64,000 bases of DNA from Cylicocyclus nassatus. Lineage: Eukaryota; Nematoda; Chromadorea; Rhabditida; Strongylidae. The stretch spans positions 55,533,140 to 55,597,139 of the forward strand of contig CATQJL010000112.1 in assembly GCA_958299035.1 (NCBI GenBank). The letters are read 5' to 3'. The notes beneath the pieces were generated by a model. That model did no database searches. It was not told the DNA's origin and was given only the letters and a program-made list of their open reading frames with translations. A program made the position numbers and the translations under genes. Positions 45,961 to 56,310 of this stretch are shown in pieces. Positions within the stretch are counted from its first letter, which is position 1. Each line of letters starts with the position of its first letter.

Positions 45961-47146
45961 GAAAGGCAGGTTCCTAGCAGGTGGGTGATCAAGAAGAGCG
46001 CGACCTGTGCTGTGCATGATCTGGAGAAGTCTGAGTTTCCGCAAACTGCACGCGCTTAGGCAAAGGAATCGACGATGGAAACGTGTCGGTGGAAGAAACG
46101 AACTACGCGCTCGTGGTGGATTCAAGCACAATGCTAGATGGTGAGCTTTACCGCAGTATAGGCACATGGGTGCAGAGCAAAACTTCGCAAGATGTCCGTA
46201 ACCTAAGCATAACCAACAGAGTTGCTCTTGGCCAACGATGGCTCTTCGCTGCCTAGGACCGGGTACTTCCACACAATCCTGCGGTTGGTGTCCTTCAACT
46301 AAACAGAAGATACAATCATCCTGGTCTGCAACATACTGCGATTGTGCTGGAGTGCGAGACGCACGTTGCGGGTAGTACGGGGATGGTGTCCTGGTTCTAG
46401 TCGAATGGTACTGAGATGGTAAGCGAAAGCTGCGCGAACATCTGGGGCAGACTGATGACTGATACTGCGGCCTACTTCGCGTCGGACTATCGCTGGTGTA
46501 CCTGTGCGGGGAAGAAGAAGCTTGACGGACTGTAGAATCGGCGTAGATGGCATAAGGTGTGGGATCGGCGTCTTCGACTAACTGCAGCCTGTCCATAACC
46601 GTATCAAATGCTGTCAGTAGCTCGTCTACCGTCCACATCTGGTCTTCCTTATTCTTCATCTCGCCAACCTTCTCACGTGTACGTCGTGGGAACTTCGATC
46701 GAATCGTGTTCAGTGCACCTATCGACGATTCTTCCTTCAAGCGCTTCATCTGGGACCAAATAGCTCTGATGGAGCCAAGCGTAGCGCGCTGTGAAGCCGC
46801 AGACTCCTTTGCGGGCGCTTGCTTGTTGAGCTTGTCCCAAAGACGCATTCGCAAATGTTCCGGTCGATTGTAGGTGCTCTGGATCGTGCGTACTGCATCC
46901 TCATAATTCTCTTCAGTGGGTTGGAAATTCGCGATGATGTTCGCTGCGTCTCCTCTTAAGTGCGTCTTCAGGTACATGAACCTGACAGCTACCGGCACGC
47001 TGTTGTTGTTATGCACAGAAGCAGCAAAGATGTTCCAAAATTCAGGAAACGCGTCCATATCGCCGGAAAAGAATGGTATCTCGAATGAGGGTAAGCTGTA
47101 CGAGGTAGACGAAGATGGAACGCTCGTCGATGCAAGTGGGGGATTC
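45961..47146 (-). pseudogene. BEL gag, C-terminal part
   Basis: Codes for a DUF1759-type gag core (SFEIPFFSGDMDAFPEFWNI, later YLKTHLRGDAANIIANFQ and EENYEDAVRTI), then a linker. Three zinc knuckles follow: CIFCLVEGHQPQDC, CWLCLGYGHLAKFC and CLYCGKAHHLALC (two CX2CX4HX4C and one CX2CX3HX4C). After the last knuckle the frame drifts into low-complexity residues with no protease motif. The N-terminal side ends at the Penelope-like insertion. Confidence 0.88.
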
Positions 47147-47150
47147 GGAA

Positions 47151-47390
47151 ATAATTTCAATTGCTATATTATGCCGTAACAGGTTGCTATAGATGATATA
47201 CTTTATTACCCGACGTTTCGGCAAGACGCCGTCTTCAGGGGCTGAAAAGGCGTCAATCACATTGATACACACGATCTCTGCCGCCAAATATCTCCACCGA
47301 CTTGCCACTCGATTCGTCTTGAGTGAAGGCAGGGAGTTTGAGGGCGAAGGTTCACCCACCAAGTATATCACCGATGTTGTAGCTAACAGC
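47151..47390 (-). repeat. Pseudo-LTR, 3' copy
   Basis: On the minus strand it contains CTGAAGACGGCGTCTTGCCG followed by AAACGTCGGGTAATAAAG. CTGA and CGAAAC words recall the hammerhead ribozyme cores reported in Penelope-like pseudo-LTRs, but the CTGATGA core is not exact. Confidence 0.85.
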
Positions 47391-47539
47391 CGCTTCGGGT
47401 GTGCTTGGTCGAGTGCGGTGTCAAATGGGCACTCAAGCTACTGCGGGGCTGTTTAAGTAGGGCACACAATCTTATAGTTTACAGTATGACAGATACGGCA
47501 TTAAGTCACTCGTGATAGATAATTTCTCATTCTTGCTGT

Positions 47540-47875
47540 TTAGTTTGGGCTCACGAGCAAGAATGTAGGAGCCTTCCAAGGCTTTTCGTGCGGAAATTTG
47601 GTGTTCGTGGGCCAAGATTTTGCACCTGATATCGTAATCAACTCCGTTATGTTCGGTCTTCTATGCTTTCCCAGTGGGCTAACCATGCTTTGCCTCTTTT
47701 TGCTAGCTAGATGTTCACTGATACGCACACCTAGTGGCCGGCCGGTTTCACCAATGTATATGGCAGAGCACTTCGCACACTCAATTTGATACACAACACC
47801 AGATTTCGCACAATCTCCGAATTGTCCGTATGGGCACACAACGCAGTTTCTTGTTATACAAGCTTTATCGTACAA
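47540..47875 (-). pseudogene. Penelope-like GIY-YIG endonuclease domain (out of frame with RT)
   Basis: Codes for CVVCPYGQFGDCAKSGVVYQ, then IECAKCSAIYIGETGRPLG and VRISEHL. VVYQ..YIGETGRPL..R..EH is the GIY-YIG nuclease core, preceded by the Cys-rich linker usual in Penelope-type elements. The expected junction with the reverse transcriptase (TRLYDKAC in this frame against RDCTIKLV in the other) shows a single-base frameshift near 47870-47890. Confidence 0.9.
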
Positions 47876-49314
47876 TCTCGTATTAACAGCTTTCTGATGT
47901 TGTCTCGCGGGATGTTAACTAAGACGACATCTTTCTCAAGCTGTGCTTGTATCAGACACTGTTTGACTGCAGCAGTGACCCTTTCGGAGATAAAAGGCAA
48001 GCATAATGGTACTCTATTGGTAGCTTGTTCGCCTGTCTTTACAGTGTTTCTTTTCGAACATCCGTGTCGTATAACATATCCATTCGAGGCTATAATTTCG
48101 GCTGCCAGCTTCAGTGACTCCTGCCTTTCCTCATTACCGCTGCAGATTTGCGTCGCTGTTTTGATCATATTACGTACGACGGCTCGTTTGACAGCTTCTG
48201 GATGTGCGGATTTTGCGTGCAAGATAATGTTCTTATTACTGTCTTTACGAAACCACTTCACGTGCACCGTTCCATTGCTCAGCATCAGTTGTGTGTTCAA
48301 AAACCATAGCCAACCGTCGCGCGGTTCCTCCCTCGTAAAGCTTATATATCTCGACTGTTGATTTAGAATTCGGAAACATTCGTCCATTTCGGACTTTGTC
48401 GACGTGACTATGCAACAGTCGTCGATATAACGACGATACATAAGCGGGGCTCGGGATAGCACCGGTTCTTCTACTTTGCTCATGAAACATATTGCTAACA
48501 CGGGTGCCAATCGCTGGCCCATTGCCAGTCCTCTTGTTTGTGCGTAATATTTTCCCGACCATTTAGATATATTGCAATCTAAGCATTCCTTGGTGAGAGT
48601 CACGATGCGGCTTTTACTGAGACCATACGTCAACATATTTGTACAATGTAACTCTAGCATCTCAGATAAAGCTTGTAAGGCTTTGTCATTAGAAACATTA
48701 GTGTATAATGACACGACATCAAATGACTCAATTGCGCAATCGGACGTGAACTTTGTTTGACGCAAACACTCAAGGAAGTGATTAGTATTGCTCAAGTGGG
48801 CGGGAATCTTGTTCAAGAGCTGGCTGATGATTTTGTTGAGGAACCACGATATGCGATCGGTTGGCCCGTTTACGCAACTGACGATGGGCCGTATCTTGTA
48901 TGATTCAGCGGAAGTGGAGCGCATTTCGGATGTAGACAGTTTGTGCGTCTTGATTAAGCTATAGAAAACGGGGCAAGTGGGTGTTTCTATCTTGAGCCTA
49001 CTGAGGACTTTTTCATGCAGACCAGCTTCTCTACCTACTATTGTCCATATGTGGTTTAACCGCTTACACTGTGAGATAAACTCTTTTTCGGTTGCAGGTT
49101 GGTAGACAGTTTTATCTGACAGATGCATTTCGGTTATTTCGCGATCCAGGTCTTGTGGCATGACAACGAATTCCCCGCTTTTATCACTGACTGATAGGCG
49201 GATGGTGCCATTGTTAGTCAGCTCTCTCAACTCTCTGAGGCCTTCTTGCTGTGCGCGTGTCAAGTTGTACTTTCTTATAGTTTCGTTTTCATTGAGAATT
49301 TTCAAAATGCTCAA
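47854..49314 (-). pseudogene. Penelope-like reverse transcriptase
   Basis: 486 residues in one frame. Motifs in order: FVVMPQDLDREITEMHLSD, PVFYSLIKTHKL, RPIVSCVNGPTDRISWFLNK, SFDVVSLYTNV (motif A), GLAMGQRLAPVLA (motif B) and YRRYIDDCCIV, with the catalytic IDD at 48418-48429 (motif C). FLNTQLMLSNGTVHVKWFRK follows. Motif spacing is normal. The frame starts after a frameshift near 49380 that cuts it from the N-terminal part. Confidence 0.93.
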
Positions 49315-49354
49315 TGAGAGTATTCGAAACTTAATGTCCGCGGCAGCATATGGT

Positions 49355-50170
49355 TCAGGCTCTTTGTAGAACGAGGATGGAAACGGAACTGGCGGTAATA
49401 CCTCGTCTACTCAAAGCATCGTTGGGTTGCGGTTGATCGTCATGCTTCAGTTTGATCCTGAGTTGGTCTCTTAATCGTTGTAATGACCCCAACACGCTGC
49501 GGTATGTTGTTGCGCTTATATTCTGTGCAGGTGCGAAAGAAGGTCCTAGGCTCAGCAATTCGATAGCATTGCGTGAAATCTGAGCATTACCTAACACTGT
49601 GACTCTAGCCGTTTTTTCGTTCGTAGTGGATTGAGTACCCGTACTGTCGTTATGGTGATTTGGTAGATTCCCCTCAACTCTCATCAAACTCGACCTACCT
49701 TCATTCAAGAGTCTTTCGAATTTTCGACAAAGTGCGGCCTTGACATTAGACCGCAAAGAGTCGCAGATCTGTTTTGAAGCATTTTTAATCCTCCTCCAAT
49801 CAGTATCACTTAAATATCGTCGACAGGAATGTTCTTTAGCTTCACACTTCAATAGGCTCGAGTATAACACGCGTTGCTTCTCCTTGATCACCATCATAAG
49901 GATGTTCATGTAGAGTTTGCGTATTCTTTGATGGTTCTCTGATAGGCCGCATGTTGATCCCAGTTTTTTATTTGTAATGAATCGTGGGAGCGTTTCGGTC
50001 GACTTGCAGCGCTTGAGGAAGATTAGCTGCTGACGGGTGACGACGACCTTCTGGCGAAGCGCTAAGGCTTCGCGCACTAATGAGGACAGATTCGGCGGTA
50101 CATTTGTGATTATGTTGTAAGTCCTCTTATCTTTGAACCTTGGCATGTTCTTGAGGATGAATAATTTCAA
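49355..50170 (-). pseudogene. Penelope-like N-terminal region
   Basis: 271 residues, starting MKLFILKNMPRFKDKRTYN, lysine/arginine-rich, with LVREALALRQKVVVTRQQL and IRKLYMNILMMVIKEKQRV. This matches the basic N-terminal extension of Penelope-type proteins in position and character. The last residues (SSVSILVLQRA) are out of frame; the continuation FYKEPEPYAAADIKFRIL is in the reverse transcriptase frame. Confidence 0.8.
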
Positions 50171-50400
50171 TTGCTATATTATGCCGTAACAGGTTGCTAT
50201 AGATGATATACTTTATTACCCGATGTTTCGGCAAGACGCCGTCTTCAGGGGCTGAAAAGGCGTCAATCACATTGATACACACGATCTCTGCCGCCAAATA
50301 TCTCCACCGACTTGCCACTCGATTCGTCTTGAGTGAAGGCAGGGAGTTTGAGGGCGAAGGTTCACCCACCAAGTATATCACCGATGTTGTAGCTAACAGC
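50161..50400 (-). repeat. Pseudo-LTR, 5' copy
   Basis: Second copy of the 240-bp repeat, upstream of the coding part in element orientation. Its right end is followed by a 15-17-bp segment forming a hairpin with it (see 50369-50417). Confidence 0.88.
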
Positions 50401-50417
50401 ATCGGTGATATACTTGG
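50369..50417. repeat. 17-bp perfect inverted repeat at the 5' end of the Penelope-like element
   Basis: CCAAGTATATCACCGAT (50369-50385) and ATCGGTGATATACTTGG (50401-50417) enclose a 15-nt loop. The left arm also exists at 47359-47375, but the right arm is found only at this end. Confidence 0.9.
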
Positions 50418-50422
50418 AAATA

Positions 50423-51125
50423 GATTTGGCGAAGGGGTTTGGGATCCAAGAGGATGCATGCTCGTCGGAGCAGGAGGACGGGTTGACTGGGTATTGCCAA
50501 ATCCAGAAGGGACTCGCGGACACTGGTCTCCCTGCGGAGGGTTCCCTGCGTCACTCGCGAGAGGGTCATGGTCTACCGGCGCAACTGAAGAAGGATCCGA
50601 TGGACGGTCCTGGGAAGGAGAAATCTGCGCGGGTTGAGCGGGCACTTGGGGTTGCGCAGTATCGGAAGAAGAGGGGGACGATGCGGGATTAAGAGTGAGC
50701 TGGGTGGAAGCAATCGACGAAAGATGACGTTCGTACAGCATATCCGCGTTCGGGAGAAGTTTGATCTTGTTGTCCAAACGTTCAAGGAGAATATCCGCTT
50801 CCACCAAGAGATCCGCCATATCACTGGCTTCCCAATGAGCGTAGATCTCAACGCGGAAGGGGAATCCTCCCTGCTCGTCAGGCCTCGAACAAGCAAACTC
50901 CTCAGCTTTCTCCCGCTGAGCACGTAAGTAAGAAGCAGTGCAACTGATAGAAGAAATAAAATCGGAAAGCAAAGTTCTACGACTGATGACGAAATCGTAA
51001 TCCTTGCCTGCATCGGAGGTAAGACTTTCGCTTTCCAGGTTGGCCTGTTCCACTTCCGCGATCTTCTTGCGCAGGATATTGGCTGCTTTGGTCAGCTGAG
51101 CCTTATGGGATCCAAGGAGCGACAT
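50423..51125 (-). pseudogene. BEL gag, N-terminal part
   Basis: Starts MSLLGSHKAQLTKAANILRK at 51125. Helical, charged residues (QANLESESL, YLRAQREKAEEFACSRPDE, LLVEADILLERLDNKIKLL) are followed by a Pro/Ser-rich linker. It is open up to the Penelope insertion and continues in frame at 47146. This N-terminal coiled part is typical of BEL/Pao gag. Confidence 0.85.
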
Positions 51126-51881
51126 TTCTGTAATGAAAAAGACAGGAGCGAACGTAGTAGTATGTATACACAACGAATACATGAAGCGAGTAAATACGAA
51201 TACGAAGAGTACCTAACCTAAAAATTCTAAAGAGGGGTATACTAACAATCAACACGCTAGGGGTCCGTAGTAGGCGCAAAGGCAAGAAGCTGAATAGGGT
51301 TGTCAAACGAGGGCAGAATCGCATGCCATAGCAATGCGCGAATAACACAAGAGCAATGCAAACAGCTTCGTCAGGGCTACCTGAAAGAACGACATGGCGA
51401 ACGTTGCAACAGTTACCTCTCCCAGCGGTGATGCCCCAGTGGCGTGTGCTCCAGTAGCGTAAGGTCCGCCACAACGACTCCATCTCGCACTCGCAGATAG
51501 ACTTGGTCCACTGTCACACCCATCCTTGCGCAAGACAACACGCTGGATCCAGGGGCTTATAGCTGTAAGTGCTGCCACCGCTTACTACTAGGTCACCCCA
51601 CGCGCTGGCTACGCTCAAGGCTGTAAAACCAATGGGTTACCTGACACCTGAATGGCGCGCATGAACGCATGCCCTATTCACTGCTTGCCTGGACTTAAAC
51701 TAGGTGCGGGACGTGGTAGACTACGGGATCGTTAAGCACGCATGGAGGATGGGATAGCTAGAAACTGCGCTACTAGTGCGCGAAAACCTGCTGAGATGTT
51801 ACCTACCCAACGCGACTTAGCAACGCGGCTACCCAACACTACACGCGGACGGAAAAACCGCATCCACCATGCGCTTGGCGA
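51126..51881. other. BEL 5' leader
   Basis: About 750 bases between the primer-binding site and gag. No recognisable protein. Presumed leader and packaging region. Confidence 0.6.
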
Positions 51882-51891
51882 CGATGCACCA
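51882..51891 (-). promoter_or_regulatory. tRNA primer-binding site, probably tRNA-Gly
   Basis: TGGTGCATCG directly follows the 5' LTR on the minus strand. It complements the CGATGCACCA 3' end of a tRNA-Gly with GCATCG at its 5' end. The match ends after ten bases. Confidence 0.7.
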
Positions 51892-52648
51892 TGTGGCGGC
51901 TCGGTGGGCCCTAAGCACCTAGACTTACCCGAGACACCCGCACGCTCGCCCGCTTAATACATACGACGCAGCCTATCCTACTAGTTTACCCTAGCGCGTA
52001 AGAGACAGTATTAAATTACTAACGTTTTATCCTTATGACACAAAACAATTAAAATAGACAAAAAGAACACTAAACTAAAAACAGATTACTACTACTGCTA
52101 AGGACTAAACTACTAAACATAAAACTCAACACGGGACGAGCTGCCCCATCCCGTGCTACCGATGCGCACGACTATAAACGCAAATAAGAAATATGCTCCC
52201 GAGGCTTCACCAATACAGATCCGCCACGCGTCGCCGGATACCAGGCGCGACAGCCTCTCCGCTCCCAAGGTTCATAAGATATCAAATCCCAAAGGTTTCA
52301 AAAGTAGCTCGTCCAAAAGAATCCCAAATTGCTCTTCGATCCAATATGACTTTCTATCTGCTCGACCGCTAACGCAAAGAAACATCAAAAGCGGGAGCTA
52401 ACTGCCAGGCACGAGCACAATGGAAAACATACGAAATTATCGATCGAAAACGAAAGCGAACAGACGCTGCAATGAGGCGCCGCCGCTATATATAGCCTTT
52501 TGGCTGGCAACGCGCCAAGGCGAGGAGAGGTCCAGCGGCGATTGCGGCGAACGTAAGAAAGTGCCGTTATCGTCGCCGTGTAGCGCGGCAGCAACCAGTG
52601 CTCCCGGCCTCCTACTTCTAGGAGCGCTCGCATCGCGGAGCCGCGACA
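51892..52648 (-). repeat. 5' LTR of the BEL element
   Basis: Begins TGTCGCGG and ends CCGCCACA in element orientation, intact TG..CA. The following host bases GTAAGTATATAG restore the intron. Confidence 0.93.
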
Positions 52649-53484
52649 GTAAGTATATAGAATTTATGAATATTAATATTTGGGTTTTGGCGTTATCTAA
52701 AAGTATTTTCTTCACATTTTTTACTTTAATATACTTGTAATATTCTTTCAAACACTTTCATATCTTGGAGAGGGTTATGAAGTTGATGCGGATGAAAGAA
52801 AGATTCAGGAGGAGATAATGACATTTGGAGCTGTTCAAGGTACCTTCGTAGGGCATACAATTTCGGAAAATACGAAAACGAAATATCCGAAGTGCGTTTC
52901 TGCACTGTATGTATGTATTTCAATGTATGTCCGCAACTGCACAAGTATGCAATCGAAAATGATGTATTAGAATGTGTTATGAATTTTTTATAATTTCAAT
53001 AGTCGTTATTTTACTAATTCCATTGAAAACTAGTTAGGCGCGTTTCTGCACGCGTGCTTGAGTTTTTATCTTTGACGCTTTACTTCGTTTCAGCGCGTTC
53101 TGGATTGCAAAAAAATCCAACTCAGGGCACCCATACGGTCAGATCATTGGGTGGGGGTGTAGAAGGAAAGAACGATACAGATGTAAAGTACTGGTTGATT
53201 TCCAATTCATGGGGCCCTGAATGGGGAGAAAATGGTAAGCGTCAACCTGTATAATCATATGTGTACTGATTTTTCACTAACCAAACATAATGTGTTTTTT
53301 TAGGATTTTTCCCATGATTCGTGGAGTTGACCATTGTCGGAGTGAATCGGCCGTCTTTGCAGGTCATCTGAAAATTCGCTAGATCATTGCTTTCAAAATT
53401 CTACGGTTTCAACGCTTTTAATAAAGCCTTCAGTTAAGCGCTTCTGATGTTTCTAGATCTTATCATCAGTCTTATGTTGATGCT

Positions 53485-55320
53485 TATATGGAGGACGCGC
53501 AGGAGGAACCAAAGCTATGCCGGCGGCGTGGCAGGAGCTCCCAAAGCCCAGCCGCTTTTCCTCGTAGGGCTACTTGACACCTCCAGAAATCCCTTGAAGG
53601 ACATCACACCTTCTCAGGGCCAAATGGCGGCCCCGCCCATCACTGCTCCCTCTAAGTGCCCTCCTGAATTGTGTACGCGTACTGTAAGACGTGCCCCATT
53701 GTATATGAGGATAATAGAACTGAATTTGAGAAAGAAAAAAGTTCTAGGTCTTTAAAAGTTTTTCTGTAAATGACTGCTGCTGAATTCACGCATCTCGAGT
53801 TATGTTTTACTCATGTTTTCGGATAAAAATGATGCTTCTTTAAACTTTCGAGTGCTCGCGTTTGAGTAAATTTGTGAAGCATATCGCATTTATATAAATC
53901 AAGCAGAAGTTAAGAGTCTTCCAGTCACAGTATATAACAGAGAACTTGCTCAATTACACGCCAGTTCTAAATCCATCCATAAATATAACGGATTAACATA
54001 TTTGCAAATGTAGTGTCGTATTTGGAATTCTTATTGTTAGCCAGCTCTTCGACCATGCTACGAAGTTTGGTATTCTAATGCATCGATTGTAGCAAATACT
54101 ACGCTTGGAAATTTCTTTTTGATATCTTGGATCTTACTGATCATTAGAGTATTGGAGAAAAACTCATTTGTATATATGATGGCAGGCGATAGTAGGAAAG
54201 TATATGTGTTTAGGTATCCTAACTTTTGGAGAAAGCGTTGAGTTGCTTATTTGAAAACTGTTACACTCCTTTCAAAATAGGTCCTTATGATGACGAGAAG
54301 GTGATTGGGTTCTCAAACTCTTGATGCTAAATCAATTTAATCAGATGACCAGTAATGCACAATTGATCAACTAGATCCTCTAATATATCAAATGACCGAG
54401 TTTTCTATTCAAAAAATCTTGTGCATTTTTCTATTCTGGAAATAGTGTTCAAATGCTATTTTTTGAAAGGATGGCGTAGCATAAGTTTCCAAGTCGCCCT
54501 CAAGAAATGATAACTATGCTCTTCGCTTCTACTCCATTTTTTCTCTTTTATTACCTCAATACCTGAATCTGTGTTCTCGCTGCTTGCACACCTCACAATG
54601 AGACCAGTAAAGGGGTGGAGTATTGGGCGGGGCCTGACCTCTGAGGCGCGGAGGTGCTAGGACCCTCCTGGGTGCGAATGCTGGTGCAAACTTGGTGCAA
54701 GGAAAGGTGCTAGGAACTCCTGCACGCCCTCCGGCTATGCCGCCATATGTCCAGGGGACTCCCAACAGCGACGATTAGGCTCCGCCCATTGCCCCGCTTA
54801 TAAGACGCTCACAGTGTGCGCTAAACAGTGACAGAGAAGACACCACGGAATTAAGGGCAACTAAGAATAATTAAAGGTTAAAACCTAGGTTAAAGACCAA
54901 AGAAGATCGATTGTTAAACAGGTTCACAAATACGTTTCTACAACTTAGATAATAAGTATTAGGTGTCGTAGATCGTTTGGAAGAGAAGTCAGAGGCTCAG
55001 ATGTGAAACAACACCATCTGAGGAGAGGTTTAAAATATTTTACATAAGGTAGAGTTATGTCGTGCAAAATTGAGCGAGAGAACACTTCCAGTATAAGTGA
55101 AACCATACAAAGCAGTAAAAGGAGTTTTATAAAAATTTATCTTCGCATGAAGCAATGAAGAATCAAGAAACAAACGGGCTGTATACGTAGAATTTCGCCC
55201 TTTCGAATGAAGATAAGTTTCACAACACAGATTTGAGGTGCGAAACCTCTTCGTCCGAGTAACATTCCAGCCGTTGGCAGCCGTTAGGGCATGATTTTGG
55301 GAAAGTCGATCAAGAACTCC
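53485..55320. other. Mostly unassigned; GC-rich block with TATA-like motif at 54.59-54.83 kb
   Basis: 53.5-53.66 kb and 54.6-54.83 kb are GC-rich islands in AT-rich DNA. The second ends CCCCGCTTATAAGACGCTCACAGTG, which looks like a core promoter, and is followed by AGTGACAGAGAAGACACC. It may be an LTR fragment or a promoter of an unrecognised transcript. No protein was recognised. Confidence 0.35.
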
Positions 55321-55321
55321 A

Positions 55322-55329
55322 TATAAATA
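55322..55329 (+). promoter_or_regulatory. TATA box of the mini-exon gene
   Basis: TATAAATA lies 40 bases upstream of the ATG, followed by GAGGAAAAACAATAAAAAAA. The distance gives a very short 5' UTR. Confidence 0.6.
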
Positions 55330-55361
55330 GAGGAAAAACAATAAAAAAATTTTAACGCATC

Positions 55362-56310
55362 ATGTCTTTCAATAGTAACATTAATGCTTTCTACTCGCCC
55401 AGCGATTTTCCTGAGCTTCCTCAAGACGTGAGTTGAGCTTGCAAGTTAACAGTTTTGCGCTACATTCGATATGAATTTAGGATTTGTACATAGACCAGTT
55501 CTGACTGGAATGAAACAATCCCTAACCAGACTCATTCCCAACAAAATCATGTACATGAAAAAGAGGTCTAAATACAAATCTACTTATTAAGTACATCAAA
55601 CTATATTTCAGCTTACTTCCGTGGTGTCTAAGACAAATCGAATAATACCACACCAATCAGATTACAATCAGGTAGCTCTTAAAAGACGAGTTGTGACAAT
55701 TTTTGCATTTATTTAGTTTTTGCCACTCCACAACAGACTCAACCGTTTTCGGCACAATCGACTCCGCAGCTTTTTGGAAACGAGGTTTGAAACGAATCGA
55801 TGTAGTTTGCATTTTTATGAGATGTATTTAGTTTGTCCAGCCGCCCCCTACTCAGTATTTCCTCAAGATACATACGAGAATCAGGTTCCACCTGATTTAT
55901 TGTCTAGTTTCATCAAATCATAGTTCCATTTAGTTCTACACCCAGCCACTCTCAGCACAATATTACCCTCATCAGAATTCCGAAAATCAGGTTTTACTTG
56001 AATGTTTTATAACTTTATAGCTCATGTTCAGTTCTATACACAGCCGTCTTTCACGCAAGATTATCCTCAACAGATTTCATCGACAGCTGATGCAAATCAA
56101 CTAAATCACAATTTCATTTTCAGTTTTATGCGCAGCCAACCTCTACTCATTATTATTCTCAACAGACTTCCGAAAACCAGGTTCTATTTGGATTAGAAAT
56201 GACTTGATTCATAGCAATGTTATGTTCAGTACTACATACAGCCGTCATCCACACAAAATCATCCTCAACAAACCTATGAGAACCAGGTATCACCGCAGCT
56301 TTATATGTAA
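55362..56310 (+). CDS. Tyr/Gln/Pro-rich repeat protein from tandem ~57-nt mini-exons
   Basis: Exon 1 (55362-55427) codes for MSFNSNINAFYSPSDFPELP + QD before GTGAGT. Then come exon-like modules of about 57 nt, each with AG before and mostly GT after, spaced about 95-115 bases: 55612-55671, 55717-55784, 55832-55884, 55934-55990, 56032-56100, 56124-56180, 56230-56286. The module consensus is (F/Y)Y-x-QP-x3-Q-x-Y-PQQ-x-SENQ, e.g. FYTQPLSAQYYPHQNSENQ and FYAQPTSTHYYSQQTSENQ. Three modules (55934, 56124, 56230) are exactly 57 nt and phase 0. Modules at 55717 and 55832 are one or two bases off frame, and that at 56032 lacks a GT donor. A degenerate module lies at about 55500-55550. The last exon reads through VSPQLYM to TAA. 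No family recognised; composition resembles structural or prion-like Q/Y-rich proteins. Some exons may be alternative or decaying. Confidence 0.55.

Larger units (their letters stand above)
47154..50415 (-). mobile_element. Penelope-like element inserted in BEL gag
   Basis: Flanked on both sides by GGAAATA (47147-47153 and 50416-50422), a probable 7-bp target duplication; the gag frame is compatible across the single site. It has direct 240-bp pseudo-LTRs (47151-47390, 50161-50400; one mismatch noticed, CCCGACG against CCCGATG), a reverse transcriptase and a GIY-YIG endonuclease, the defining Penelope combination. Coding is broken by at least two frameshifts. It must have arrived after BEL. 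Confidence 0.92.
44069..52648 (-). mobile_element. BEL/Pao LTR retrotransposon, gag only, minus orientation
   Basis: Bounded by 759- and 757-bp LTRs (TG..CA ends) and a 5-bp target duplication GTAAG (44064-44068, 52649-52653). It has a primer-binding site, a polypurine tract and a BEL-type gag. No protease, reverse transcriptase, RNase H or integrase of BEL type is present, so it depends on another element. The LTRs differ at only about four places, including a 3-nt indel, so the insertion is young. A Penelope-like element splits gag. The host site is a splice donor in cathepsin copy B. Confidence 0.92.
42836..53383 (+). pseudogene. Cathepsin B-like cysteine protease, copy B (inactive, split by BEL)
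   Basis: Same exon order as copy A but more damaged. The signal exon has a stop after MIIH, and the TATA box is mutated to CATAAAG. The propeptide (ELVDYIN) is frameshifted. The donor after the GNCG-equivalent exon is AT instead of GT (43441-43442), while the acceptor TTCAG remains. The active-site codon is GGC (Gly, 43502-43504) where Cys is expected. The exon coding YEMTYDKDRIYG ends at 44063, directly before the BEL insertion. After BEL, GYEVDADERKIQEEIM, HTVRSLGGGVEG (His at 53132-53134) and [16 protein letters not shown] (Asn at 53204-53206) follow. The last exon is frameshifted. AATAAA is at 53420-53425. Confidence 0.85.
37571..53484 (+). repeat. Segmental duplication, copy B (carries BEL and hAT insertions)
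   Basis: Colinear with 26.39-34.11 kb. Without the 8.58-kb BEL element it is about 7.3 kb, slightly shorter than copy A. Copy-B-specific: the hAT MITE at 41.74 kb, the BEL element at 44.07 kb and a longer G-run (13 G, 40337-40349, against 11 at 30395-30405). Confidence 0.9.

Noticed and set aside
54556..54765. Proline-rich minus-strand frame in the GC-rich block
   Set aside because: Low complexity and no context; the block looks more like promoter or LTR DNA.
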